Shown here: piece after piece, positions 39,350-50,726 of the stretch
Numbering within the stretch: position 1 is the stretch's first letter
Layout of the letters: each line of letters begins with the position of its first letter
Assembly: GCA_012932295.1 (NCBI GenBank)
Contig: JAAONU010000013.1
Location: 42,918,627 to 42,982,626, forward strand
From: Cyclina sinensis
Lineage: Eukaryota > Mollusca > Bivalvia > Venerida > Veneridae
DNA length: 64,000 nt
Direction: 5' to 3'
Made by a program: the position numbers and the translations under genes
Notes under the pieces: generated by a model
What the model saw: the letters and a program-made list of their open reading frames with translations, nothing else
What the model was told of the DNA's origin: nothing
Databases searched by the model: none

Positions 39350-40214
39350 AGTCTATGGAATGTTATATAGGTAAAAATTACACAATAATGCCTGCTTACT
39401 GTTACAATTTGCTCATTTACACTGCTGTTGTTTTAACTGTGCTTATAGTCATTATTCATGCTGGCACCTTCACCACGCCTGTTGACAATGATACCATGAT
39501 GGCTGGAAGCTACAACTGATATATTTCAACATTCCGAGACTGTGTATCAGCGCTGATATTTCAACACTGCTCTTTTACAATGCTCCTAGAACAAAATACA
39601 CGATGTGACCACACAATATGAAAGATGTAATTAGCCACCAAGCAAGTTGAAAGAAAGCATAATGTCAATTTCAAAATTGCACGTCACATTTTGATACCAG
39701 GGAGCGCACGTTCGTAGTTTTCACGAAAGATAACGGACATCTCTGGCCAATGACTATAGTTAGATCTCTACTCATATTCGGATATTCTCGATATCTTTCC
39801 TTCAAATTACGAAAACAAACGCGACCACTTGAACATAGCACCCCCTGTTGTCAAAATGTGACATAATTTTGAATTGACATTATGCTTGCTTCAGTGTTGC
39901 CTAGTTCCTGATAACATTTTCTATATTGGTTGATCACGTCGTGTAGTTTGTTCTTGGATGCAATACAAATGAACCAAGATAGATACGGCATGATGAAAAA
40001 TATACCATTACGCTACATTGAACTGTCTTTCAGTCAAATGAAAATATGATACAGGCAGCAAGGCCTAAACAAGTTGTAACTTCCAGCAAGCATGGTATCA
40101 TTGTCAACAAGCGCGATGAAAATGCCACCACGCACCCGAAAGCACTATAGCAGTGTCAGTCAATAAAGAGTAAGTAGGCATTGTATAGTTTTTACCTAGA
40201 TAACACTCCATAGC
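39350..40214. mobile_element. Foldback element: ~865-bp imperfect palindrome with arms of nearly 400 bp
   Basis: The left arm (39350 to about 39735) reads as the reverse complement of the right arm (about 39820-40214). Matched landmarks, left against right complement, outer to inner: CTATGGAATGTTATATAGG against CTATGGAGTGTTATCTAGG; AATGCCTGCTTACT against AATGCCTACTTACT; TGTTGACAATGATACCATG, identical; CTAGAACAAAATACACGATG against CAAGAACAAACTACACGACG; AAGCATAATGTCAATTTCAA against AAGCATAATGTCAATTCAAA. The loop is about 80 bp. No transposase frame is present. This fits a non-autonomous foldback/MITE-type DNA element, and a transcript across it would form a long hairpin. Outer ends and target duplication are unresolved. 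Confidence 0.85.
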
Positions 40215-40865
40215 TATCATTAGGCTAGATTGCAGACTGCCTTACTTCTGAATATGTGGTTCAATTACAATGAGATCTTTATTTAATGTGTCATATCTTC
40301 CAAAGCTCATGATGAAATGTCTTATTATGTCTTGAGTTTTTTCATAAGATGGTTTATTCTTTGCAATAGATATTTATTCTGAGTGTTTAAAGATTTAGTT
40401 AGTGGTCTTTTTATGTAATATAAGGTGTGCAATAAGAGTCATTTGCTCTTTAATTTGCATTACTCCTTTTCCAGAACCAAAAGCCGTATTCGGCTCCATC
40501 CCGAATTAGTTATTGGAGTACTCTTGTTAATATGAAATGCCTAACAACAAAGAAAGGATTAAAATCATAATCTTTGTATAATAGCCCTGATAATATCGTA
40601 AATATATGTCCTTTTATCGTCCTTTTATCATATGACTATCTGTAACATTACTGTGAAAAAAAGGTACTTTGCTATGTTGTGTAACCCTTTTGTTAAAGCT
40701 CGTATTGTTTTATGTGATATTTTAAAAAGTATGATCCCAAAAATACCATAAAGTCCTTATAAAGACAAGAGATTTCACTTTAAGTGACATATGACCCCAA
40801 AGGGTATTTTCTACAAAACATGGTCCTATTTAAGTGAAATATGATTTTGCTGTATGAGTGCCTTT

Positions 40866-42046
40866 TATTATCCCCTCCGCCTTTGGAATGCCCTTCGTCC
40901 GTCTGTGCGTCCGTGCGTCCGTCCGAAACAATTTTGTCCGGAGCATAACTCCAAAACTACTTGAGGGATTTTATTCAAACTTCATACACTGACAGAGCAC
41001 ATTAGTAGGTAGTGCATTGTGAAAGTGCAATAACCATGCCTTACCTTTTTTTAGAGTTATTCCGCTTTATCAAATTTACTTGATAAATTTTGTCCGGAGC
41101 ATAACTCCAAAACTGCCAGAGGGATTTTATTCAAACTTCATACACTGACAGAGCACATTAGTAGGTAGTGCAATGTGCAAGTCCAATAACTCTACCTTGC
41201 CTATTTTTAGAGTAACTCCCCTTTATCAGAATGACTTGATAAATTTTGTCCGGAGCATAACTCCAAAACTACTTGAGGGATTTTATTCAAACTTCAGACA
41301 CTGACAGAGCACATTGGTAGGGAGTGGAGTGTGCAAGTGCAATAACTCTACCTTGCCTATTTTTAGAGTTATTCCCCTTTATCAGAATTACTTGATAAAT
41401 TTTGTCCAGAGCATAACTCCAAAACTACTTGAGGGATTTTATTCAAATTTCATACACTGACAGAGCACATTGGTAGGTAGTGCAGTGTGCAAATCCAATA
41501 ACTCTACCTTGCCTATTTTTTAGAGTTATTCCCCTTTATCAGATTTACTTGTTTACATTTTAAAAATCCCAGCATACACATGTATATCTAATTCCTGAAT
41601 TCTTGAACTTATTACCCCCCCCCCCCCGCCAAAGGCGGAGGGGATATTAGAAATGGTCTCTGTCCGTCCGTGTGTCCGTCCATTCCAGTTTTGTCCGGAG
41701 CATAACTCCAAAAGTACTTGAGTGATTTTCTTCAAACTTCATAAACTGAAAGAGCACATTTGAAGGAGGTGCAGTGTGAAAGAATAATAACTTTACCTTG
41801 CCTACTTTTAGAATTATTCCCCTTTATCAGCTTTAATTGAAAAACTTAGTCCGAAGCATAACTCCAAAAGTGCTTGAGCGATTTTCTTCAAACTTAATAC
41901 ACTGACATAGCACATTGGTAGGAAGTGCAGTTTGCAAGAACAATAACTCTACCTTGCCTATTTTTTGTGGGATTTTCTTCAAACATTATTACATTGAGTG
42001 TTTGAAAGTACAACCTTCAGGTAGCTTCTTCCCGGCGGGGGGATTA
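40866..42046. mobile_element. Non-autonomous TIR-type repeat with internal 156-bp tandem units
   Basis: The left end reads TTATCCCCTCCGCCTTTGG and the right end CCCGGCGGGGGGATTA, which are imperfect inverted repeats. GTCCG strings (40903-40925) are followed by units starting TTTTGTCCGGAGCATAACTC at 40936, 41092, 41248 and 41404 (GTCC positions; spacing exactly 156). A second head, CCAAAGGCGGAGGGGATATT with GTCCGTCCG, starts at about 41631 after a C run. It brings two more units (41693 and 41849, spacing 156). The structure looks like two related elements joined or nested. I recognise the GTCCG/GGAGCATAACTCC pattern as a widespread bivalve repeat. No protein is encoded. Confidence 0.75.
40936..41560. 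repeat. 156-bp tandem repeat, 4 units
   Basis: Four consecutive units share AACTCCAAAACTACTTGAGG, CACTGACAGAGCACATT and TTAGAGTTATTCC, with exact 156-bp spacing and about 90% similarity by eye. They form the core of the surrounding TIR-type element. Confidence 0.92.
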
Positions 42047-43447
42047 ACCATGAGTAACATGGCTCTTGTTTAATATCTGCCAAGTCCTTTAAAATCTTGA
42101 AATGTACGAATAAGGTAGAACTACAGGTAAACAGTATTTTAAGTTATTTGGCGAACAGATAAATGGACAGACATACACACCGCTGGTTTGCAACACATCA
42201 ACTTAATATGCCGTATAGTTGTACAAAATTATATCAGTCCCCTGTCATGTACCATTGAGCCTGACAGAAGACAAGAAAATAAAGGAAGACAGTATTTTTT
42301 TGTTTAAGGAACAGACAAATGATCAAGCAGACCATATGGGCTTGTTTTCTGTATCTGGTATTTCATTTTTGTCAGTTCTAAGAATTCTGAGATAGGCGGA
42401 TGGGACAGGAACTTATAGGTTTGCAGTATTCAGTTTATTTGGAAAATGTTTTCTGACCTTAACCTTGGAAAACCGTGCCTTGTTTATGGCATGTCGTCTG
42501 GACGTAATTCAAATTTGCTGATATGTTTATGAAAAGCTGTAACAAATCAGAAAGGACTAAAATTGTACACGGAATTCAACGTTATTTAGTGTTATAGAAA
42601 AGTTGACGAACGGACTGTTGTCTCTATTCGGTAAACTTTATGAAAAGTACTTTGTTTCAGAATTATAGAGCAGACACGACAATAAGGGCCAATTGTCTAC
42701 TCTACTAGTTTCATTTTGATGATGAATTATGACATCGGGTATTGTTCATGATGCGTTATTTAGAAACTATGACAGAGTAACAGATTGTTTGTTTGTTTGT
42801 TTTGTTGAGGGGAGAGGGCGGGGGTTATTGTGGTTTAACGCCAGTTTTAACTGCTTAGGTCATATCCTGGTGTTCAGTCCACCTAACCAGTGTTCCTGGG
42901 TATCCAACCAGTTTACTAACCAATTTCTCCGCAAGTGACTGACTACTTCCTCGATTGCTTCAGAGGTGAGGGACAAATGACCTAAAGACACATTGTCTGA
43001 AATCAATTATCACGGAGAAATAATTAAATAGAAAATTTTATTTGTGGTACAAAAAAACTTACAGGTGGATAGACAAACGTGTTGTCTCTGTGTCTTGTTT
43101 TTTTCCAAGTAATAAAGACTGACAGTAAACCGTATCTTCTCCCTTTGACCTTGAACTTTGTTTCTTCTTAATCTTGACAATTATTAATCTTTTCTTTGTT
43201 AGAAAACAATAAAAATTAGGCAGTTTTGAATGTGAAAGTTTCTTATTTCGGGAAAGGAAAATATTAATAGTGAGTTCAAGATTCCAAAGGCAAAACATAA
43301 AGGCATCTACCGACAATGCACAGTACAAATGAAATTTGGAAAAAAAACTCGGGAATTATTCAAGATTTCAAATCTTGACACTTGTGCTATTTTTTCCATT
43401 AAAATTCAAGGAAGGCAAAGGAATTCTATTAAGTCAGTTTATTAGAT
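42047..43447. other. No gene recognised
   Basis: Frames at 42729-42938 and 43059-43328 (minus) have no family resemblance. No clear repeat structure. Confidence 0.5.
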
Positions 43448-43572
43448 CCGAAGGCGATGATAAAGTAGTTCATATTCTCTTTTACGGCTAGATGAAATTA
43501 TATCCCGGGGATTTTCCTGAAAATTAAAGAATAATATAGCCAATTCATTGTTTGATTAAAGAGAGACTATGA
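43448..43572. repeat. Noncoding family D5, copy 2
   Basis: AAGGCGATGATAAAGTAGTT ... TTTTACGGCTAGATGAAATT ATA ... GGGATTT ... AATAATATAGCCAATTCATT, the partner of 26755-26880. Confidence 0.7.
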
Positions 43573-44724
43573 AAGGTTGTTTTCATTTTTTAGTTGTTGC
43601 ACCCAAAACGTAACGCTGAATTTAAAGGCACTTCGCAATGAGACACCAAACACAGACATGCACCATATCAAATTGCGATTTTGTTTTATTTATTTGTATT
43701 TTTTCACCATATGTTTCCTGTTCAATTTCTCATTCATGAAATATTTTTTCGGCAATAAAAAATTATGATATAAGATCCCTAGACAAAATTCTTGATACTA
43801 CAGTTGTTTTTAGTAACACTAAAACTATTTCGTTTAACTTCAAAGAAATCGTGTTTAGCTTAATTTAACAGGCATTTTTTTATTTCTCTATACGATATAT
43901 ATATATATATCCATTATAAATTCAAACTCATATATAGCTCACTGTAAGATATACATTAACGCATTGTAGATAAGCGATTTTTGAAAGAAAGATTCGGAAA
44001 AAAAATAACATCTGTATGGTACGATATGTGTAAGGTATCTCCTTGCAGTCTTCTTATATTTTTATCAAGAAATTATACTGTTCAGCTTGTTGAACGTTTA
44101 TCACCTTTCTCGAGGAAGCTGTGCTTTAAAGACGTATAAGTAAGTACCACGGAACAACATTTAGAAAACTTCCTAAAGTCTTGACTTTGATTACACTTGT
44201 GCATCATAAGCTCTATAACCTACGTCTAATTACATTGTATGAAACCAAGTTGTATGAAACCAAGCTTCGAGAGAGTTTTTACTGTATGGAAGTATGACTA
44301 ATAACTCCAGAAAATATGTCTCTTAGTGAAATCGATGTAACTCTTTCAGCAGTATGAAGAGATCTGACCCAACAGCAGCACGACCTAGTGTTTTACACCC
44401 CCAATTATTACATTTTACCTATAAATAGCCTCAGATTGTCGATATAATCTTTCACCAATTCTATATATTAAAGTATCTTATATTGACCATTTAATAGTTT
44501 TCGGGAAAAAAACACATATATTTGTCAACAGTAGCAAAGGCTTTACAGACCTTGTACATTAGCTGGAATTTGTAAAATATAGGATTTTTCTATAGATGGC
44601 CATGATTGATCTAAGGGAACAACTTCAAGAAGTGGACCTCAAGGCAAAGACAAGAAATTGTTCCTGTTTCTGATTAAATGAAAATTTAGTTCCATACAGT
44701 AGGGTGTTTGAATCTCTTGAAGTA

Positions 44725-44870
44725 CTTGTTTCTGTAATTATTCAGTTTCTTCACAACAATCCGATAACTGGAAAAGTAATTAGAATCCTTAAAATGAAAT
44801 AAAATAATATGCCTAAGGTTACTCGCCTTTAATCTGACTAAACTGTCAGTATCGTAATGTTTCATTATAT
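44725..44870. repeat. Noncoding family D6, copy 2
   Basis: AGTAATTAGAATCCTTAAAA ... TATGCCTAAGGTTACTCGCC TTTAATCTGACT ... TCGTAATGTT matches 55910-56005. Confidence 0.65.
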
Positions 44871-46208
44871 TTAAGATGTCTTTGCTGAAGTCATCTAAAA
44901 CGAAAATCAGATGAATATTCGATTACAGTTTATTCCATTTTAGGAAGTACGAAGTTGTTTATGACATGCAATTTTTAAATTAAAGGGTAAGGATTCAGTG
45001 ACTTCACTTATGATAAAATTCATTATAAATTTACCGCTCGATACAGAAGCATAGAAATTCCAACAAATTTTTACATCACGTATGATATATTTTGTTATCT
45101 CTAGACAATGATAAACATTGATAACACGGTATAATCACTACCAAAAGTTATCGACCTTTACTGATAAATACTCATGTATAAAACGATTTGAAAATAACTT
45201 CAACTAAGTTTAACTAAGTTTACTAAAGTTTTGCTACCAGCAAAAGTACCAGCAGGTATTTTTAAGTGAAATAAAGAAAAGATGCAGGGTTTAACAACTT
45301 ATGCTGTTTTGATATTTTTTGGTGGTACTGTCAGCTGAAAGGCTGTTTTCTTCTTGTTGTTTTTCTATTAGTGTAGATGACAGACCAATGTAATTGAGTG
45401 AGGTGTTATCAGATTGACAGAACCATTTATTTTAGCTTTATCTTTGTACCATAGACGAACAATGTTCTTGGAAAATGTTAAGTTTTTGCGTCAAAATCAA
45501 GAGTTACAGTTTTTATGTTAGAGAAAGTGAGGAAAATAGATAACTATGAATAGTTTCTTTGTTTTGAAACTTTCCTCCTACACGATTCAGTTACTGTTAA
45601 AGGATGTAAGTCAATAGAAATTTAATCAAATGAAACTAAACTTTAGTAATTAGTGACTTGCTTAACTATATTACACTTGACTTTTATCTAATTATCAATA
45701 AAGCTAATAAGACTTTAATTAAACTTTAATTATCACCGTAAAAGTATGCAATCGAATAAAACTAAAGATAACTTTACAAAACTAATGTGTTTGTTTGCCT
45801 TTATACTGTCATACTGAAAATATTTACTAAGTGAACACAATTTGTACTATCATAAAACTACGAGACTTTCACAAACTGTAAGTTTCTGATATATATAATG
45901 GTATTGATTAATTTAAATAGATACGTAAACCGTTTTACTACATTGATTTTATCACCGACTGTAAGTAACTAGCGTGACTTTTAACCGAGGAGGACAGAAG
46001 AAGAATCACTGACTTGAAATCGATCATTTAATGCCGTATAGGAATCGCAGTGAACCGACTTTGTACTGTAATAAGTTTGTCTTTTTTCAGTATTAGTGAT
46101 TTTTCATACTGAAAACTACACAGTGAAACAAAGAATTGACGGTGTCTAATCTTCGATTGATAACAGTAACAAAGAAGGAACTAATGAATACATTTATCCT
46201 CTAAAGGT

Positions 46209-46450
46209 ACACGATGTAAAGTACATTTTTATGCCCCACCACTTTGGAAAGTGTGTGTGGGGGGGGGGGGGATAGATTTGCCCTTGTCCGGCTGTCGCAC
46301 TGTCCCGTTGTCCGTACGAAGACGTTTGTGTCGCGTGTAACTCCAAACGTATAGCTGCTAGAGCCATGAAACTTTTTATTAATGCCGCCCTGGAGGAGGC
46401 GTGTATATTGGAATGCAGTAAATAAAATTTCCATGGGGTGACGTAACTCC
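46209..46450 (+). repeat. Interspersed repeat with TTTTTATGCCCC head and G run
   Basis: TTTTTATGCCCCACCACTTT is followed by GTGTGTGG and a 13-14-base G run, then CTTGTCCGGCTGTCGCACTG and GTCGCGTGTAACTCC. The arrangement matches the repeats at 4.1 and 40.9 kb (head, GTCC-rich stretch, 'AACTCC' phrase), though it is a different family member. The minus-strand frames across it are incidental. Confidence 0.6.
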
Positions 46451-46778
46451 TTTTTGACTGTAAACTGATTTCACAGTGTGTTCTATGTAACAAGCGGTCT
46501 TTTGATTAAACATCGCAAACCAGTCTAAATTTTACGTAAATAGCCGATTTTAAACGAATGACTTCGATGTTATTTTTAGTAAGGGCGCGACAGTCAAACA
46601 TGTAGTTGCAAGCATGGGTTTGAATTATTGATTCTTTTCCGAAATATTTTTTTCTGTACTTGAACTGTAAAAAAAGCAAATTTATATTTTAGAATTATAG
46701 AGGTAGGAAATAAAAAAAAATATTATCTTTTGATTAGGTCAATGATTTCGTTTTACTTCCATTCCCTTAATCAAAAAA

Positions 46779-46861
46779 GTAGGGATGGGAACGAATACTA
46801 ATATCAATATTCGAATATTCGCTTTGTCATATTCGAATATATTCGAATATTCGTTTTTCAG
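46779..46861. repeat. AT-rich nested palindromes (ATTCGAAT), possible end of a DNA transposon
   Basis: TAGGGATGGGAACGAATACT is followed by three or four overlapping ATATTCGAATATTCG palindromes. The phrase resembles terminal sequence of some animal hAT-type elements, but no opposite end was found in the window. Confidence 0.4.
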
Positions 46862-47854
46862 TCCAGTCAGTTACCCGAATTTTGGTATCGGAACTTTGAT
46901 ACAGTTATATCACCTGTACGTTGTCGGGGAAACAGCTAGAAATGGCGTAGAAATGGCATGTTTTATTGAAGTTTTAAATACTTATTAAGTGATTGGCAAA
47001 ACATAATATATTCCGTTCATCAAAACCGCGTGAAATAAGTCCAAACACGAGAGGGGTGCATGTTCTTTTTTTCCCCATACAGCTTAATTCAGTATTGTTA
47101 AGTGATGATCAAACATAAAGTGAGGATGATTTTTTTTCAATTAAACTTATAAGAGGGAAATATTTGAGCTATTCTACTGATTGGGCAACTCAAAAGTAAT
47201 ATCAATAGAGATATAAATGTGACTGGTTGTTCGTTTTCGTAAAACATGACGTTAATCCTTGAATATTGTGAGACAAACAACTTCTAAAATTTGTGAAATA
47301 AACGGGCCCCAATTTAAATGAACGAAAGATTAAAAGTATCACAATTACGCCTGTGGAAAACTGTTAATCTGTAACGATTGCCCCTGCCAATGATGCATTG
47401 AAATTTTATTGTTAATTTGATCATTTTTTGACAGCGAAAAAGAAACACAATACCAAACAGATTGGTTTTTTTGCATACTCAGAATGCTTACATATATAAA
47501 AATCAAGTTGAATGTTGAAAAACAACTTTTCGATGTCCAATGTATTTCAGTTGACTGCGCTACTTTCTTTGTAACTCTTTGCTTTTAAAATGATAAAAAG
47601 ATCTGGATAATGAAAGATCAAAATTAATGTATGCGCAGGCAAGATTTGCTTTAATTTCGAGAAGTGACAACTTACTTAAATAATTCTAGGTAAAACATGG
47701 AAAACTTACAATCCACAACACAATAAATTACGGCACCAAGTCCTCAAAAACACTGGACCAAACGAAATTCGTTTGCAATGCTGAATTTCAGAGAATTGAG
47801 ACCGTAGGGGGAGAATCATAATAACAGGAATATTCTGTACGGTTGCGTTACACC

Positions 47855-48040
47855 TGAAGGGATAATTTGCTTTAATCTATCAAGCTTAATGTCAATTTAT
47901 TTTCTCATAAAATTTCTGCTCTAGAAATATGGTGTGTAAACAAGGAATGTTAAAATGCCTAAATGGATTACAACGCATTAAAACCTAAATTAGCAGAATG
48001 TTAAAAGTAGGATCGATACATTACAGGCATTAAGCATTAG
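47855..48040. repeat. Noncoding family D4, copy 2
   Basis: Contains AAGCTTAATGTCAATTTATT, TCTCATAAAATTTCTGCTCT, ACAACGCATTAAAACCTAAA, TTAGCAGAATG and GGATCGATACATTACAGGCA followed by TTAAGC. It aligns best with 54700-54870. Confidence 0.75.
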
Positions 48041-48955
48041 GGGTAAATCTACAGTGCCGTTATTTTGAAAACGTGGAAAATACATAGCACAGAAAACTTG
48101 TATTAAGACAATGATAATGTCTGAAAGACTGAAATAACTCATTTGAAGAATTCAAACGTATGAATGACTCCTTTACATAACACCAGGATGCAGAGACTGT
48201 AACAAAATTGCGCGTGAGTGTACATGTTGAATGTTCTAACCGATATACCAATCAGTTACATATCTTGTTTTCATGCAGGCATCTTTACTAAAGGCTTACA
48301 GATCGTATTCGGTTGACATAAATGAAGCGAATATACGAAAATCAAGGGTTATGTACAGAATGACTCTAGTCAGTCACATATACACATGAGATTACAGAAA
48401 ACTGACTTCAGCTTACTTTTGCCTAATCATCAGGAAGAGCGCGGCATGCTTTAGCCAACATTTAGGTCAGCAAGTCCTATTTATTTCTCCATACTTACAT
48501 TATAAATACAGTGTACAGGGACCCCTGCCACATTTACAATAAAAAATTGTTGGCATATAAAATTGTTTTTCTTGTTACATAAGCATATAATAGACCAAAA
48601 AATGGTGTTTTAACATAGGCAAAACCAATCCATTTTCTCACATTTTTTTACTGAAGGCACCTACCCATCAAACTGGGATAAAATTTAGTCATCATAACCG
48701 CACTAACGTGCTCTTTCTAAAATGCAGATTTTAACGTACTATTTCTGCAGAATCTCTCATGAAATATTCCAAAATGTGCAAAAAGCAGTGCTTTTCATTT
48801 TTAGCATAATAATTTTCATCTGTAAACATTTACTTTTTAACCAATCAGGTTGCAGCCTCATTAACTCTTACGGTTTTCCCTGTACTTTTTTTTCAGCCAA
48901 TCCAGAAGCCGGAAAGAATTAGGATCCGCTGACCAACAAATTGTAAAGGCTAGAT

Positions 48956-48968
48956 ATACCTAAATATA
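48956..48968. repeat. Target-site duplication, left copy (ATACCTAAATATA)
   Basis: This 13-bp sequence directly precedes the SINE head and is repeated without mismatch at its tail. Confidence 0.9.
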
Positions 48969-49258
48969 AGGAGCGGATGTGGTCCAGTGGTAACGCGCTG
49001 GACTGGTAAAACAGGGGTCCCGAGTTCGATCCCCCGCTCCTCCACTAACATTACTAATAGTCTTTCGGATGAGACTTTAAACTGAGGTCCCATGTATCAG
49101 TGCTATACACTGAGCATGAAAAAGAACCAGGGGTGTCTCTGGAATGGGATGCTTTCTGTATCTTGCACTACCCCCACAACATAAAATAAGTAATCTCTTC
49201 AGGGGGCGTCGTTCATATGGGCTACCGGTACCGACGTTAAATAAGCTTAAATAGATAG
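48969..49258 (+). mobile_element. Complete tRNA-derived SINE with flanking target-site duplication
   Basis: The head at 48970-49040 is tRNA-like: GGAGCGG can pair with CCGCTCC (49034-49040), an A box TGGTCCAGTGG lies at 48980-48990 and a B box GAGTTCGATCC at 49022-49032. These would form an internal RNA polymerase III promoter. The T-arm is short by about three bases, so this is a degraded tRNA copy and not a working tRNA. A body of about 200 bases follows. It contains CTTTCGGATGAGACTTTAAA at 49062-49081, which resembles conserved central domains shared by animal SINE superfamilies (I could not decide which). The element ends in an A/T tail with GATA repeats. It is bounded by the 13-bp direct repeat ATACCTAAATATA, showing target-primed insertion and fairly recent origin. 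Such elements depend on a partner LINE for movement. Confidence 0.88.
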
Positions 49259-49271
49259 ATACCTAAATATA
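49259..49271. repeat. Target-site duplication, right copy (ATACCTAAATATA)
   Basis: Exact second copy of the 13-bp sequence that precedes the SINE; it follows the GATA-repeat tail. Confidence 0.9.
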
Positions 49272-49436
49272 CAAAGATGGAGAACAGAGAAAAAGTGTCA
49301 TTCATGTGGTGTAAATGAGGTTGAAACAATATTTTTCATAATGAAGTTTTAAGAGTATCAAGCACGGCAGTAAATTTGCTCGAAACAAAATTGAGAAAAA
49401 ATATTAACATACATAACTGCGTAGTTCATACTATTA

Positions 49437-49484
49437 GGACGTTGGCAGTTGCAGTACGCAGTAGCAGTTGGCAGTAGAATTTAA
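49437..49484. repeat. Inverted-orientation fragment of the 44-bp satellite at the left edge of the composite array
   Basis: GTTGGCAGTTGCAGTACGCA followed by GTAGCAGTTGGCAGTAG is the reverse complement of the ACTGCCAAC and CTACTGC motifs that make up the 44-bp repeat units at 50-51.4 kb. It lies just before the 105-bp repeats, so the composite locus opens with units pointing the opposite way. Confidence 0.7.
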
Positions 49485-49495
49485 ATCAAACGTGA

Positions 49496-50012
49496 TTTCG
49501 CAGACTTTCAGGAATTTTGGTGCCAATCGAGAAAATGTCATTTTTGATGTCTATGCACCCTCTCGAGTCGATTTAACCGGTCTGCGACTGTTTCTGACAC
49601 TCTCGCAGACTTTCAGCAATTTTGGTGCCAGTCGATAAAATGTCACTTTTGATGTCCAGGGACCCTCCCGAGTTGATTTAACCGGTCTGCGACTGTTTCT
49701 GACACTCTCACAGACTTTCGGGAAATTTCGTGCTATCCGAGAAAATGACACTTGAGGTCTAGGGATCCTTTCGCTTCAATTTGACCGGTCTGCGACTGTT
49801 TTTGACCCTCTCGCAGACTTTCAGGAATATTGGTGCCAATCGAGAAAATGTCATTTTAATGTTTACGGACCCTCCGGAGTCCATTGTTACGGTCTACTAC
49901 TGTTTCTGACATTCTTGCAGACTTTTGCAGGAATTTTAGTGCTAATCTCTAGGGACTCTCCAGTTTTTATTGCACAGGTCTGTGACTGTTTCAAACACTC
50001 TCAGAGACTTTC
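49496..50012. repeat. 105-bp tandem repeat, about 5 copies
   Basis: The CAGACTTTCAGGAATTTTGG motif recurs at 49501, 49606, 49711, 49814 and 49918 (spacings 105, 105, 103, 104), with a shortened copy near 50002. Each unit also carries GGTCTGCGACTGTTTCTGAC. The 35-residue periodicity visible on the minus strand reflects 105 being a multiple of three; nothing suggests a real protein. Confidence 0.93.
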
Positions 50013-50026
50013 AGACTTTCCTACTG

Positions 50027-50636
50027 CTACTGTTGGTACTGCTACTGCCAACTGCACGTTTTGCCTACTGCAACTGCTGTTACTGTTTCTGCCAACTTCA
50101 CGTTTTGCATACAGCTACTGCTGTTACTGCTACTGCTAACTTCAAGTTTTACGTACTACTTCTGCTGTTACTGTTACTGCCAACTTCACGTTTTGCTTAA
50201 TGCTACTGCTGTTACTGCTACTGCCAACTTCACGTTTTGCGTACTGCTACTGCTGTTACTGCTACTGCTAACTTCATGTTTTGCTTACTGCTACTGCTGT
50301 TACTGCTACTGCCAGCTTCACGTTTAACGTACTGCTACTGCTGTTTTTGTTACTGCCAACTTCACGTTTTGCTTACTGCTACTGCTGTTACTGTTACTAC
50401 CAACTTCACGTTTGTCTTACTGCTACTGCTGTAACTGCTACTGCCAACTTCATGTTTTGCGTACTGCTACTGCTGTTACTGCTACTGCTTACTTCACGTT
50501 TTTCTTACTGCTACTGCTGTTACTGCTACTGCCAGCTTCACGTTTTGCTTACTCATACCGCTGTTACTGCTACAGCCAGCTTCACGTTTTCTTTACTGCT
50601 ACTGTTGCGTACTGCTACTGCTCACTTCCTATACAT
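50027..50636. repeat. 44-bp satellite, first block (about 13 units)
   Basis: Units combine CTGCTACTGCTGTTACTG-like sequence with CCAACTTCACGTTTTGCTTA. The CACG landmark recurs every 44 bp exactly from 50055 to 50583 (twelve intervals). Because 44 is not a multiple of three, translation cycles through three frames, giving long leucine-rich, alanine/threonine and cysteine/tyrosine tracts in all + frames. These are not genes. Confidence 0.95.
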
Positions 50637-50726
50637 AACGTGAAGTTGGCAGTAGTGGTAACAGCAGTAGCAGTACGCAAAACGTGAAGTTGGCAGTAGC
50701 AGTAACAGCAGTAGCTGTACACAAAA
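50637..50726. repeat. Two inverted 44-bp units closing the first block
   Basis: AACGTGAAGTTGGCAGTAG and GCAAAACGTGAAGTTGGCAG are reverse complements of the preceding units. They are separated from the forward block by a short spacer (CACTTCCTATACATAACG), so the last forward units and these can form a hairpin of roughly 80 bp. Confidence 0.85.

Noticed and set aside
48970..49040. Functional tRNA gene
   Set aside because: The T-arm lacks bases needed for a standard cloverleaf, and the tRNA-like part continues into a SINE body with target duplication.
49551..49751. Minus-strand frame with a repeated VCESVRNSRRPVKSTREG peptide
   Set aside because: It follows the 105-bp tandem repeat (35 codons per unit) and breaks in the neighbouring units.
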